NCBI GenBank assembly: GCA_050955045.1
Contig: JBPBQV010000002.1
Span: 1 to 64,000, forward strand
Length of the DNA stretch: 64,000 nt
Reading direction: 5' to 3'
Source: Mucilaginibacter_A sp050955045
GTDB taxonomy: Bacteria > Bacteroidota > Bacteroidia > Sphingobacteriales > Sphingobacteriaceae
Shown here: positions 24,164 to 32,009 of the stretch, in pieces
Position numbering within the stretch: position 1 is the stretch's first letter
How the letters are laid out: every line of letters begins with the position of its first letter
Made by a program: the position numbers and the translations under genes
The notes under the pieces: generated by a model
Database searches by the model: none
Told to the model about the DNA's origin: nothing
The model's input: only the letters and a program-made list of their open reading frames with translations

Positions 24164-25939
24164 TTAGCCAGCCTTTGCAATTCCGGTTGAATTAAATTGC
24201 AAATCATAAAGTCGTTTATAAAAACCGTTTAGTTTAAGCAGTTCCTGATGCGAACCCATTTCCTTGATTTCGCCATGATCCAAAACGATAATTTTATTGG
24301 CGTTTTGGATGGTTGATAAACGGTGCGCAATCACGATAGAAGTGCGGCCGTTCATCAATTTAAAAATCGCTTCCTGTATCAGTTCTTCGGTTTCTGTATC
24401 AATGGAAGCTGTTGCTTCATCTAAAACCAGAATCTTCGGATCGTAAACCAAGGCGCGGATAAAAGAAATCAATTGCGCCTGACCGGCAGAAAGTGTAGAA
24501 CCGCGTTCCATCACTTCATAATCATAACCGCCAGGCAAACGCATAATAAACTCGTGGGCTCCTACTTCTTTTGCCGCTTGAATTATTTTTTCTCTGCTGA
24601 TGTTTGGATTATTTAAACTGATGTTATTGGCGATTGTATCTGAAAAAAGAAACACATCCTGAATAACAGTTGCAATTTGCGAACGCAAAAATCCCAATTC
24701 GTAATCTTGAATGTTTACGCCATCAACCTTAACCGTTCCTTTACTGATCTCATAAAAACGGTTTAAAATATTAATGGTAGATGATTTTCCGGCGCCGGTT
24801 GCGCCAACCAAAGCCAAAGTTTCGCCAGGTTTAATGTGGAAGGATACATTTTTTAGCACATAATTTTCTTCGTTATAAGCAAACCAGATGTTGTCGAAAT
24901 CTATGGCGCCGTTGATAGTTGCCGGTGCCAATTTTCCGTTGTTAACCGTTTTTTCATCCGTATCTAAAACTTTGAAAATACGATCGGCACCAACCATGCC
25001 CATTTGCAGTGTGTTAAATTTATCAGCCAGTTCACGTATCGGTCTGAAAACCATATTGATATACAGGATAAAAGCAGTAATCGTTCCGGGAGAAACATGC
25101 AGCGGATCAGCCAGAATACGCTTGGAACCGTACCAAACCAGCAAACCAAGCGACATGGCGGAAATGATCTCGACAACTGGAAAAAAAATAGAATAATACC
25201 AGTTAGAACGAATATTAGCATCGCGGTATTTCTGGTTTACGGCAACAAATTTCCGCATTTCCTGATCTTCTCTGGCGAAATAATGAATCACGCTCATACC
25301 AGAAATATGCTCCTGCAAAAAAGTATTTAAGTGCGAAACCTGTGTGCGCACTTCCTGAAAAGAGGTTTTAATGGCTTCTTTAAACCAGTAAGTGGCGAGC
25401 ATTAAAAGCGGCATCGGGATTAAAGTGATTAACGTTAACCGCCAATCTGTATAAAGCATTATTCCAATCAGCGCGATGAGTTGCAGCATATCGCCGATAA
25501 TCGAAATCAAACCTTCCGAAAAAATATCAGCAATCGTTTCCAGATCAGATACGGAACGGGTGATCAAAACACCAATTGGTGTATGATCAAAATATTTTAA
25601 ACGAAGTTGTGTGATGTGGTTAAAAACGTTCGTCCGCAAATCTAAAATAACAGACTGGCCAAGCGCGTTGGTTAAATAAGTTTGAAAATATTGGACGAAC
25701 GACTGGATAATTAACAATCCAAGCGTAAGCAAAGTCATTTTTAGCAAACCGTTAAAATCTGCATTCAGAATGTATTTATCCAGCGTAATCTGAATTAAAT
25801 AAGGCCTGACTGGTGACAATGCAGCAATTAAAACGGTAAGCATAGCAGCCCAGATAAACTGCTTACGATAAGGTTTTACGTACTCCAGCACTCTGCTAAG
25901 TAATTTTACATCAAATGCTTTTCCGGTTACTGCCGCCAT
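24164..25939 (-). CDS. ABC exporter, fused permease and ATPase (MsbA/MdlB-like)
   Basis: A 591-residue half-transporter with six hydrophobic helices in residues 1-320 and an ATPase domain from about 340: Walker A GATGAGKSS, Q-loop VIQDVFLFSDT, signature LSAGQAQLISFIRAL and Walker B ILVLDEATASID. The signature serine-alanine (LSAGQ) departs from the usual LSGGQ, as in YheH/MdlB-type heterodimer partners. It would act as a dimer exporting lipids, peptides or drugs; the substrate is unknown. It is monocistronic in appearance, upstream of msrA. Confidence 0.88.
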   Translation of the reverse strand: MAAVTGKAFDVKLLSRVLEYVKPYRKQFIWAAMLTVLIAALSPVRPYLIQITLDKYILNADFNGLLKMTLLTLGLLIIQSFVQYFQTYLTNALGQSVILDLRTNVFNHITQLRLKYFDHTPIGVLITRSVSDLETIADIFSEGLISIIGDMLQLIALIGIMLYTDWRLTLITLIPMPLLMLATYWFKEAIKTSFQEVRTQVSHLNTFLQEHISGMSVIHYFAREDQEMRKFVAVNQKYRDANIRSNWYYSIFFPVVEIISAMSLGLLVWYGSKRILADPLHVSPGTITAFILYINMVFRPIRELADKFNTLQMGMVGADRIFKVLDTDEKTVNNGKLAPATINGAIDFDNIWFAYNEENYVLKNVSFHIKPGETLALVGATGAGKSSTINILNRFYEISKGTVKVDGVNIQDYELGFLRSQIATVIQDVFLFSDTIANNISLNNPNISREKIIQAAKEVGAHEFIMRLPGGYDYEVMERGSTLSAGQAQLISFIRALVYDPKILVLDEATASIDTETEELIQEAIFKLMNGRTSIVIAHRLSTIQNANKIIVLDHGEIKEMGSHQELLKLNGFYKRLYDLQFNSTGIAKAG

Positions 25940-25994
25940 TTTTTAGTTGTGAGTTGAATATATTAGTTAGAATTTGTTCCTGCTGCGTTTGTTT

Positions 25995-26783
25995 TTAACT
26001 TGAAGTAATATACGGATAAATTACCTGCGTTAAATACAAGCCGCAGGCCGGAACCGATACACCGGCGTTGCTTCTGTTTTTACTTTCGATAATTTGTCGA
26101 ATTTTTTCGGGTCCGATTTCTTTTTTTCCAACGGAGATTAATGTTCCAACAATTGCCCGAACCATATTACGCAAAAATCGATCTGCAGAAATATAAAATA
26201 CTATTCCGTCTTCTTTTTGCTGCCAGAATGCTTCTTTTATCGCACAAAAATTGGTTTTTACCTGCGTGTTGCTTTTGCTGAAACAACTGAAATCCTGGTA
26301 TTCTTTGATGATGTTTGCCGCTTGGTTCATCAAATCCAAATCTGGAAAATCGCGTAGTTGCCAGCTGTAATTCTGCTTAAAAGGATCTTTATCAAAATGA
26401 ATATGATATTCGTAAGCACGTAGCGTAGCATCAAAACGCGCATGTGCATCCGCAGCAACCGGAATGATGTTTTTAACGGCAATATCTTTGGGAAGGATAG
26501 CATTTAAGGATGCTTTAAGCTTTAAACATTCAGCTTTCAGCTCAATAGCAGTCTCCACCTTTTCGTAGCTGATAGCTTTTTCAAAATGTACAAATAATTG
26601 TTTTGCGTGTACACCGGTATCCGTTCGTCCGCAACCAACAGTTTCTACAGGTTGCCGCAGCAAAGTTGCTAAAGCTTTGTTAAAAACTTCCTGCACACTT
26701 ATTGCATTTTGCTGTATTTGCCAGCCATGATAAGCCGTGCCGTCAAAAGCAAGTTCTGCAAAATATCGTTGTTTTCCGTCCAA
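25995..26783 (-). CDS. truA: tRNA pseudouridine(38-40) synthase TruA
   Basis: TruA converts uridines 38-40 of tRNA anticodon arms to pseudouridine. The protein shows RYFAELAFDGTAYHGWQIQ, the catalytic aspartate in GCGRTDTGVHA, the RFDATLRAYEYHI segment and the C-terminal FLRNMVRAIVGTL. The frame extends to a GTG at 26813, but a -7 box (26788-26795) lies between, four bases ahead of a TTG at 26783; family proteins begin only a few residues before RYF, so the TTG start is chosen with moderate certainty. A repeat copy inside encodes IKEAF. Confidence 0.93.
   Translation of the reverse strand: MDGKQRYFAELAFDGTAYHGWQIQQNAISVQEVFNKALATLLRQPVETVGCGRTDTGVHAKQLFVHFEKAISYEKVETAIELKAECLKLKASLNAILPKDIAVKNIIPVAADAHARFDATLRAYEYHIHFDKDPFKQNYSWQLRDFPDLDLMNQAANIIKEYQDFSCFSKSNTQVKTNFCAIKEAFWQQKEDGIVFYISADRFLRNMVRAIVGTLISVGKKEIGPEKIRQIIESKNRSNAGVSVPACGLYLTQVIYPYITSS
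26228..26241 (+). repeat. Dispersed repeat copy inside truA
   Basis: ATGCTTCTTTTATC in antisense to truA, encoding IKEA of the enzyme. Confidence 0.75.
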
Positions 26784-26787
26784 GTTG

Positions 26788-26795
26788 CAAAAGTA
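26788..26795 (-). promoter_or_regulatory. -7 promoter box for truA
   Basis: The minus strand reads TACTTTTG, a TAnnTTTG match, followed by CAAC and the TTG start. The four-base spacing is the same as at bamD, lipA and the CDF gene. Confidence 0.5.
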
Positions 26796-26841
26796 ACAAA
26801 ACTTGAAAAGCACTTCCGCAGAAAATATTTTAAAACTCTGT

Positions 26842-26849
26842 TATCTTTG
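26842..26849 (+). promoter_or_regulatory. -7 promoter box for the DUF4293 gene
   Basis: TATCTTTG, an exact TAnnTTTG. A repeat copy begins three bases after the box, at the expected transcription start. Confidence 0.55.
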
Positions 26850-26851
26850 CA

Positions 26852-26865
26852 ATGCTTCTTTTACC
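26852..26865 (+). repeat. Dispersed repeat copy at a transcription start
   Basis: ATGCTTCTTTTACC followed by CGATAAAAA, between the -7 box and the ATG of the DUF4293 gene, so it forms most of the leader. Confidence 0.85.
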
Positions 26866-26874
26866 CGATAAAAA

Positions 26875-27345
26875 ATGATACAAAGAATACAAAGTATTTA
26901 CTTACTAGCTGCAAGTTTAGTTTTATTTGCCCTGTTTCTGTTCCCGGTGGTTAACAATTTAATTTTAAACGGCCACGCCGATAGTGTAATGGTAAGTGGC
27001 ATTTATGAAATTGTTAACGGCGTGCGAACTAAAATTTCATCTTTAATTCCGCTTACTATTGCAACAATTGTAGCGGCGATGCTTCCTTTAGCAGGTATTT
27101 TTTTATATAAAAACCGCAAAAAACAAAGCAGTTACTGCTACATTGCTATTGTACTGATTATTGGATACAGCTTTTACCTGGCCGAAACTGTTAAAGATAT
27201 TGTTGGCTCGGGCTTTACACTTAAACCTGAAAATTATGGTTTAGGAATTATCCTGCCTTCTTTATCAATTGTGTTGATTATTCTTGGGATCAGGAACATT
27301 AATAAAGATGAAAAACTGGTCAGATCTGCAGACCGTTTGCGGTAA
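26875..27345 (+). CDS. DUF4293 family membrane protein
   Basis: A 156-residue protein with four hydrophobic segments (about 7-25, 50-70, 85-102, 120-138) and the opening MIQRIQSIYLLAAS characteristic of DUF4293, a family found in Bacteroidota. It is an inner-membrane protein of unknown function. It is divergent from truA and stands about 95 bases upstream of a DEAD-box helicase gene that has its own promoter. Confidence 0.85.
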   Translation: MIQRIQSIYLLAASLVLFALFLFPVVNNLILNGHADSVMVSGIYEIVNGVRTKISSLIPLTIATIVAAMLPLAGIFLYKNRKKQSSYCYIAIVLIIGYSFYLAETVKDIVGSGFTLKPENYGLGIILPSLSIVLIILGIRNINKDEKLVRSADRLR

Positions 27346-27379
27346 GCTATTTACTTTACAATCCCGTGTTTTTTTCTCC

Positions 27380-27393
27380 TATAAAAACAGTAT
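27380..27393 (-). repeat. Dispersed repeat copy overlapping a promoter
   Basis: The plus strand reads TATAAAAACAGTAT; its outer end shares TAT(C) with the -7 box of the helicase gene. Confidence 0.8.
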
Positions 27394-27398
27394 CTTTG
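27391..27398 (+). promoter_or_regulatory. -7 promoter box for the DEAD-box helicase gene
   Basis: TATCTTTG matches TAnnTTTG, 40 bases before the ATG. The dispersed repeat occupies the spacer immediately upstream and overlaps the box. Confidence 0.55.
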
Positions 27399-27438
27399 CA
27401 GCAGATTTAGCAATGTAGCTAAGTTCGTTATTTACATC

Positions 27439-29265
27439 ATGAACCCATTTATTGAACTGGGAATCCGTCATGATATTGTTAATGCCATCTCTGATTTAGG
27501 ATTTGAAAATCCTACGCCAATCCAGGAACAATCTATTCCGGTTTTGTTAACAGGCAGCAACGATTTTGTCGGATTAGCCCAAACAGGGACCGGAAAAACC
27601 GCCGCCTTCGGACTGCCGTTATTAGAACTGATTGACTTTGATCAGAACAAACCTCAAGCCTTAATTCTTTGCCCAACCCGCGAGTTGTGTTTGCAAATTA
27701 CAAGCGACATTAAAAGTTATTCCAAAAACATGTCCAATGTTAAAGTTGTGGCAGTTTACGGTGGATCAAGCATCATGGATCAGCTCCGCGAAATTAAACG
27801 CGGCGTGCAGATTGTTGTTGCAACACCAGGACGTATGCTGGATATTATTGGCCGTAAAGCCATTGATTTTTCAGATATTCAATACGTTGTTTTGGATGAA
27901 GCAGATGAAATGCTGAACATGGGCTTCCAGGAAGACATTAACGAAATCCTGTCCACCACTCCTGAAGAGAAAAAAACCTGGCTATTCTCGGCCACAATGC
28001 CGGCTGAAGTGCGCCGCATTGCTAAAAATTACATGACCGATCCTTTTGAGCTTACGATGGGCACAAAAAATACCGGAAATGTAAATATTGAGCACGAGTA
28101 CTACATCGTAAAAGCACGTGATAAATACGCCGCTTTTAAACGTATTGTTGATTTTAATCCCGAAATTTTTGGTATCGTTTTTTGCCGTACCAAAATTGAA
28201 ACACAGGAAATTGCAGAATCATTGATTAAAGATGGTTACAATGCAGATTCTTTGCACGGCGATTTATCACAACAACAACGTGATAAAGTAATGAAACGTT
28301 ACCGTGACCGTAGTTTACAATTACTGATTGCAACAGATGTTGCAGCACGCGGTATTGATGTAAGCGATGTTACACACGTTATAAATTATTCTTTACCTGA
28401 TGAGATTGAGAATTACACTCACCGTAGCGGTCGTACTGGCCGTGCTGGTAAAACTGGTGTATCTATCGCTATCATCAATGCAAAAGAATTAGGTAAAATT
28501 CGTCAGATTGAACGTGTAATTGGTAAAAAATTCGTTAAAGCAGAAATTCCAACCGGTTTTGATGTTTGCGAAAAACAATTATTCGGTTTGGTTCATAAAG
28601 TACATAATGTGGAAGTAAACGATCAGCAAATCGATCAATACATTCCGCGCATTATGGCAGAATTTGAAGAACTGAGCAAAGAAGATATCATCAAACGTTT
28701 TGCTTCTTTAGAATTCAATCGTTTTCTGGATTATTACAAAAACGCACCGGATTTAAATGCTTCGGCTGATGAATCTCGTTTACGTGAAGGCGGAGAACGT
28801 GGCGAACGTACACCTCGTGGAAACGGCGCAAGTGCTGGTTACACCCGTTTATTCATCAACTTAGGTTCGGTAGATAATTTTACACGTGGAGATTTGTTAG
28901 GTTACATCTGTAACACCAGCAAAATCAATGGCCGTAATGTTGGTAAAATAGATGTAAAAGGAGTATATTCTTTCTTTGAAGTACCAAGCGAAGAATCCGA
29001 ACAAGTAATTAATGCTTTTAAAGAAGTAAATTTCCAAGGCCGTGAGGTTAGGATCGAACTTTCTGGTGATACTGAAGGTGGTGAAAGCCGTTCTCCAAGA
29101 TCTTCTGGCGGCGGCGGTTACCAACGCAGAGAAGGCGGAAGTAGAGACAGACGTGAAGGTGCTGGTCGTGAACGCAGCTATAGTGGCGGCGGAAGCGGTG
29201 GTGGTTTTCGTGATTTTTCTGGCAAAAGCAAAGAAGAACGTGGCGAACGCCGCAGAAGATTTTAA
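27439..29265 (+). CDS. DEAD-box ATP-dependent RNA helicase with DbpA-type RNA-binding domain
   Basis: A 608-residue RNA helicase likely acting in ribosome assembly, RNA decay or cold response. Motifs in order: Q motif GFENPTPIQEQ, AQTGTGKT, PTRELC, DEADEMLNMGF, SATMP, ARGIDV and HRSGRTGRAGK. After the helicase core, residues about 445-525 form a DbpA-like RNA-binding domain (RLFINLGSVDNFTRGDLLG). The last 80 residues are a low-complexity Arg/Gly/Ser tail. It is similar to DeaD/CsdA. A one-mismatch repeat copy and a terminator follow. Confidence 0.92.
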   Translation: MNPFIELGIRHDIVNAISDLGFENPTPIQEQSIPVLLTGSNDFVGLAQTGTGKTAAFGLPLLELIDFDQNKPQALILCPTRELCLQITSDIKSYSKNMSNVKVVAVYGGSSIMDQLREIKRGVQIVVATPGRMLDIIGRKAIDFSDIQYVVLDEADEMLNMGFQEDINEILSTTPEEKKTWLFSATMPAEVRRIAKNYMTDPFELTMGTKNTGNVNIEHEYYIVKARDKYAAFKRIVDFNPEIFGIVFCRTKIETQEIAESLIKDGYNADSLHGDLSQQQRDKVMKRYRDRSLQLLIATDVAARGIDVSDVTHVINYSLPDEIENYTHRSGRTGRAGKTGVSIAIINAKELGKIRQIERVIGKKFVKAEIPTGFDVCEKQLFGLVHKVHNVEVNDQQIDQYIPRIMAEFEELSKEDIIKRFASLEFNRFLDYYKNAPDLNASADESRLREGGERGERTPRGNGASAGYTRLFINLGSVDNFTRGDLLGYICNTSKINGRNVGKIDVKGVYSFFEVPSEESEQVINAFKEVNFQGREVRIELSGDTEGGESRSPRSSGGGGYQRREGGSRDRREGAGRERSYSGGGSGGGFRDFSGKSKEERGERRRRF

Positions 29266-29314
29266 AACAGCAGTGCTGTTTTTATTGACATAGTTTTTTA
29301 GTTTAGTTTAGTTG

Positions 29315-29350
29315 AAAAAGAGCTTTCGGGAAATATCCGAAGGCTTTTTT
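29315..29350. terminator. Bidirectional terminator after the helicase gene
   Basis: AAAAAGAGCTTTCGG pairs with CCGAAGGCTTTTTT around a short AT loop; it also serves the convergent lipoprotein gene. Confidence 0.85.
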
Positions 29351-29352
29351 GT

Positions 29353-29673
29353 TTAACGGAAAAACTGAACGGAAGTAGAATCAGGATAAATCAAAGTCAT
29401 GTTTTTATCCGTTAAACTTTTTACAACAAACTTGGTGTAAGGTTCACTGCCTTCATACGAAGTAAAAATGGAATCGTTTTTTATAAAATAGTTTTCGGCA
29501 ATTGGTTCGCCTTCATCCAAAACAAAGTCTTTTGCGGTAATTTTTAACTTGGTTTTTTTATCCTGAGAATGCCATTTGCCTAAAAGTTTGGTTTTTCGGG
29601 TTGATGAATTACAAGCAGAAACTACAACTACACCAGCTGCAACTACCATCAATATTAAGTAAGTTTTCTTCAT
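29353..29673 (-). CDS. Small predicted lipoprotein
   Basis: A 106-residue protein with a lipoprotein signal peptide (MKKTYLILMVVAAGVVVVSA, Cys21) and a beta-rich remainder (KLLGKWHSQDKKTKLKITA, FVVKSLTDKNMTLIY) that resembles short lipocalin-like proteins of Bacteroidota. It should sit in the periplasm or outer membrane. Function unknown. Confidence 0.75.
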   Translation of the reverse strand: MKKTYLILMVVAAGVVVVSACNSSTRKTKLLGKWHSQDKKTKLKITAKDFVLDEGEPIAENYFIKNDSIFTSYEGSEPYTKFVVKSLTDKNMTLIYPDSTSVQFFR

Positions 29674-29716
29674 GTATTTATGATGTTATAAAACTTAAAT
29701 TTTTCAGCAAAAAGCG

Positions 29717-29730
29717 ATGCTTCTTTTATC
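29717..29730 (+). repeat. Dispersed repeat copy upstream of the lipoprotein gene
   Basis: ATGCTTCTTTTATC followed by AACATAAAA, between the small lipoprotein gene and a long hairpin. Confidence 0.85.
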
Positions 29731-29740
29731 AACATAAAAT

Positions 29741-29788
29741 CTTTAAACACAAAATGCCCGAATTTTTCCGGGCATTTTGTGTTTAAAG
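29741..29788. terminator. Long perfect hairpin after the small exported protein gene
   Basis: A 20-bp perfect stem (arms 29741-29760 and 29769-29788, core ATGCCCG/CGGGCAT) with an 8-base loop. Its A/T-rich base lets it act as terminator, most likely for the minus-strand gene at 29799-30095. Confidence 0.8.
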
Positions 29789-29798
29789 CAATAAATAA

Positions 29799-30095
29799 TT
29801 ATTTTGCAGGAGCGTCTTTCAATTTCATTTTTGAAACGTAAACTTTTTTGCCTTTTTTATTTACATAATAATATTTTGAATTTTTATTGATGTAAACTGT
29901 TTCTCCGTTTGGAGCAACTTTACCATCAAACGGCTTGTCGGCTACAGCTGATGTACCTTTTACAGCCAGTTCAGCAGTTTTGTTACCCACTTTGTTAATT
30001 GCTCTTCCTACTTTGCCTTTTCCAGGATCTTGTGCAAATGATTGAGTAGCAAATAATACAGCGGCTGAGAATAATAAAACTTTAATCTTTTTCAT
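29799..30095 (-). CDS. Small exported lysine-rich protein
   Basis: A 98-residue protein with a clear signal peptide (MKKIKVLLFSAAVLFATQ, cut near SFAQ) and a strongly basic mature part with KGKVGRAINKVGNKTAELAVKG and YINKNSKYYYVNKKGKKVY. It should be periplasmic or secreted. I do not recognise the family; the mature protein's basic charge suggests contact with anionic polymers, but that is only inference. Confidence 0.75.
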   Translation of the reverse strand: MKKIKVLLFSAAVLFATQSFAQDPGKGKVGRAINKVGNKTAELAVKGTSAVADKPFDGKVAPNGETVYINKNSKYYYVNKKGKKVYVSKMKLKDAPAK

Positions 30096-30121
30096 GATTT
30101 TAATTTAAATAATTGATACAC

Positions 30122-31129
30122 TTAACTCAATTGTTCTGCCAATTGTTTCATTTCAAATATAGGATTACTTTTTTGATATAAAATAGCATAAACTGCCTCG
30201 CTGATTGGCATAGCAACGTTGTATTTTTTATTCACTTCGTGCAGGCAATTTGCGGCATAATAACCTTCGGCAATCATGTTCATTTCCAATTGTGCCGAAT
30301 TTATGGTGTAGCCTTTTCCAATCATATTGCCAAAAGTCCGGTTTCGGCTAAATTGCGAATATCCGGTAACCAGCAGATCGCCCAGATAAGCAGATTCGTT
30401 AATATCACGATTGATCGGATGAACAGCATCTACAAAACGTTTGATTTCCCGTATTGCATTAGAAATCAACACCGCCTGAAAATTATCACCATAACCAACT
30501 GCGTGGCAAATACCGCTGGCAATAGCGTAAATATTTTTTAATACTGCTGCATATTCTGTTCCGTAGATATCATCAGAAATATTTGTTTTGATGTAGCGCG
30601 TATTAAAGTAAACAGCTAAATTCGCAGCCAGTTTTTTATCCAGCGAAGCTAAAGTTAAGTAAGAAAGTTTCTCTAACGCAACTTCTTCTGCATGGCAAGG
30701 ACCACTCAAAACCAAAAACTGTTCCAGCGGAAAGTTGTAATGCTGATGGATAAAATCGCCCACTATCTGGTTTTCATCGGGCACAATTCCTTTAATGGCT
30801 GATATGATTTTTTTGCCGGTAAAAGAAGCATCCGTTAAACCCGAAAGCGCATCTTTTAAAAAAGCAGCAGGCACATTCAGGATAATCACTTCCGCTTTTT
30901 CAACCACTTCTTTTATTTGGATTGATAAATTTTCCGGGCTCACACTAATCTCCACAGAACTTAAATAACTTGGATTGTGCCGAAATTTGCGAATATGCTG
31001 CAACGTTTCTTCATTCCGCATCCACCAAAAAATCTCTTTCGGCGCAGTGTTATCAGTCAGCATTTTAATGTTTGCCGTGGCCCAGCTTCCGCCGCCAATG
31101 ACAGCAATTTTCAATTTATCCTGCTCCAT
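30122..31129 (-). CDS. gpsA: Glycerol-3-phosphate dehydrogenase [NAD(P)+]
   Basis: GpsA makes sn-glycerol 3-phosphate from dihydroxyacetone phosphate for phospholipid synthesis. The 335-residue protein has the N-terminal dinucleotide loop IGGGSWATA, VLSGPCHAEEV, the catalytic lysine region EYAAVLKNIYAIASG, and the GYGDNFQA and GDLLVT(GY)S segments. An in-frame copy of the dispersed repeat encodes DASFTGKK. It sits back-to-back with the polysaccharide deacetylase gene. Confidence 0.94.
   Translation of the reverse strand: MEQDKLKIAVIGGGSWATANIKMLTDNTAPKEIFWWMRNEETLQHIRKFRHNPSYLSSVEISVSPENLSIQIKEVVEKAEVIILNVPAAFLKDALSGLTDASFTGKKIISAIKGIVPDENQIVGDFIHQHYNFPLEQFLVLSGPCHAEEVALEKLSYLTLASLDKKLAANLAVYFNTRYIKTNISDDIYGTEYAAVLKNIYAIASGICHAVGYGDNFQAVLISNAIREIKRFVDAVHPINRDINESAYLGDLLVTGYSQFSRNRTFGNMIGKGYTINSAQLEMNMIAEGYYAANCLHEVNKKYNVAMPISEAVYAILYQKSNPIFEMKQLAEQLS
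30818..30831 (-). repeat. Dispersed repeat copy inside gpsA
   Basis: The plus strand reads GGTAAAAGAAGCAT; in gpsA it encodes DASFT. Confidence 0.75.
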
Positions 31130-31205
31130 TAAATGCCGATGTACTTTTTATTTATAGTATTGCAAATTAAGGAAAATAGTTTAACTATAAACTTACACGG
31201 CGGCA

Positions 31206-31219
31206 ATGCTTCTTTTATC
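31206..31219 (+). repeat. Dispersed repeat copy before the deacetylase gene
   Basis: ATGCTTCTTTTATC followed by AACCTTTTTT, 37 bases before the chosen ATG. It is in frame with the deacetylase and would be translated only if an upstream start were used. Confidence 0.85.
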
Positions 31220-31255
31220 AACCTTTTTTCTACAAGAAAACAAAACTGCAATTTT

Positions 31256-31873
31256 ATGAAGATGCCTTATTTAGTAAAAACGCCTGCGCTGTTAAAGTGG
31301 TTTTATCCGGGGCTAACCTGGCAGAAAAACCGCTTAGAAAAAGCTATTTACTTAACTTTTGATGATGGCCCGATTCCGGAAGTAACACCTTTTGTACTGC
31401 AAACTTTGGCAAAATATCAGGCAAAAGCTACTTTTTTTTGTATTGGAGAAAATGTGCAAAAACATCCAAAAATTCTAGAAGCTGTAAAAGCAGGCGGACA
31501 CGCCATCGGAAATCACACTTTTAATCATTTACGCGGATGGAATACTGCAGATCAGGTTTATCTGCAAAACATTGAAAAATGCAATCAATTGATTTCAACA
31601 AAACTATTCCGGCCACCGTATGGAAGAGCGAAAAAATCACAATTAACAATCCTTAAAAAACACTATGAAGTGATAATGTGGGATGTTTTGAGCGGAGATT
31701 TTGATTTGGAACTTTCTCCGCAGCAATGTTACCAAAATGTAGTAGATAAAAGCAGCAATGGCTCTATCGTTGTGTTTCATGATAGTTTAAAAGCGTGGCC
31801 AAGATTGGAATTTGCACTGCCAAAAGCGTTGAAATATTGGGGAAATAAAGGCTACGTATTTAAAAGTTTGTAA
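31256..31873 (+). CDS. Polysaccharide deacetylase (NodB homology domain)
   Basis: A carbohydrate esterase family 4 enzyme that removes acetyl groups from a glycan such as peptidoglycan or another GlcNAc polymer. From ATG 31256 the 205-residue protein shows the metal/catalytic motif TFDDGP (Asp36, Asp37), the zinc histidines in GNHTFNH (His87, His91), RPPYGR, and the late IVVFHDS. The open frame extends to 31133, but the extension runs through a repeat copy and lacks a signal peptide, so the internal start is preferred. No signal peptide is seen, so its location is unclear. Confidence 0.87.
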   Translation: MKMPYLVKTPALLKWFYPGLTWQKNRLEKAIYLTFDDGPIPEVTPFVLQTLAKYQAKATFFCIGENVQKHPKILEAVKAGGHAIGNHTFNHLRGWNTADQVYLQNIEKCNQLISTKLFRPPYGRAKKSQLTILKKHYEVIMWDVLSGDFDLELSPQQCYQNVVDKSSNGSIVVFHDSLKAWPRLEFALPKALKYWGNKGYVFKSL

Positions 31874-31927
31874 CAACATATCGGCTTAACCGTAACTTGT
31901 TTGTAACAAATCAAAATTGCTGAACTG

Positions 31928-31941
31928 ATACTTCTTTTACC
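31928..31941 (+). repeat. Dispersed repeat copy upstream of aconitase
   Basis: ATACTTCTTTTACC, placed in the promoter spacer, ending four bases before the -7 box of the aconitase gene. Confidence 0.85.
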
Positions 31942-31944
31942 TGT

Positions 31945-31952
31945 TATTTTTG
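31945..31952 (+). promoter_or_regulatory. -7 promoter box for aconitase
   Basis: TATTTTTG, an exact TAnnTTTG, 57 bases upstream of the ATG. Confidence 0.5.
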
Positions 31953-32009
31953 TAGATTCGCCTCAAACTGTGCTCGTTTAATTATACCTTCAACCTAAAA
32001 ATCAATAAA

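Noticed and set aside
31133..31255. N-terminal extension of the polysaccharide deacetylase
   Set aside because: The extension runs through a dispersed repeat, overlaps the gpsA promoter side and adds no signal peptide or family similarity.
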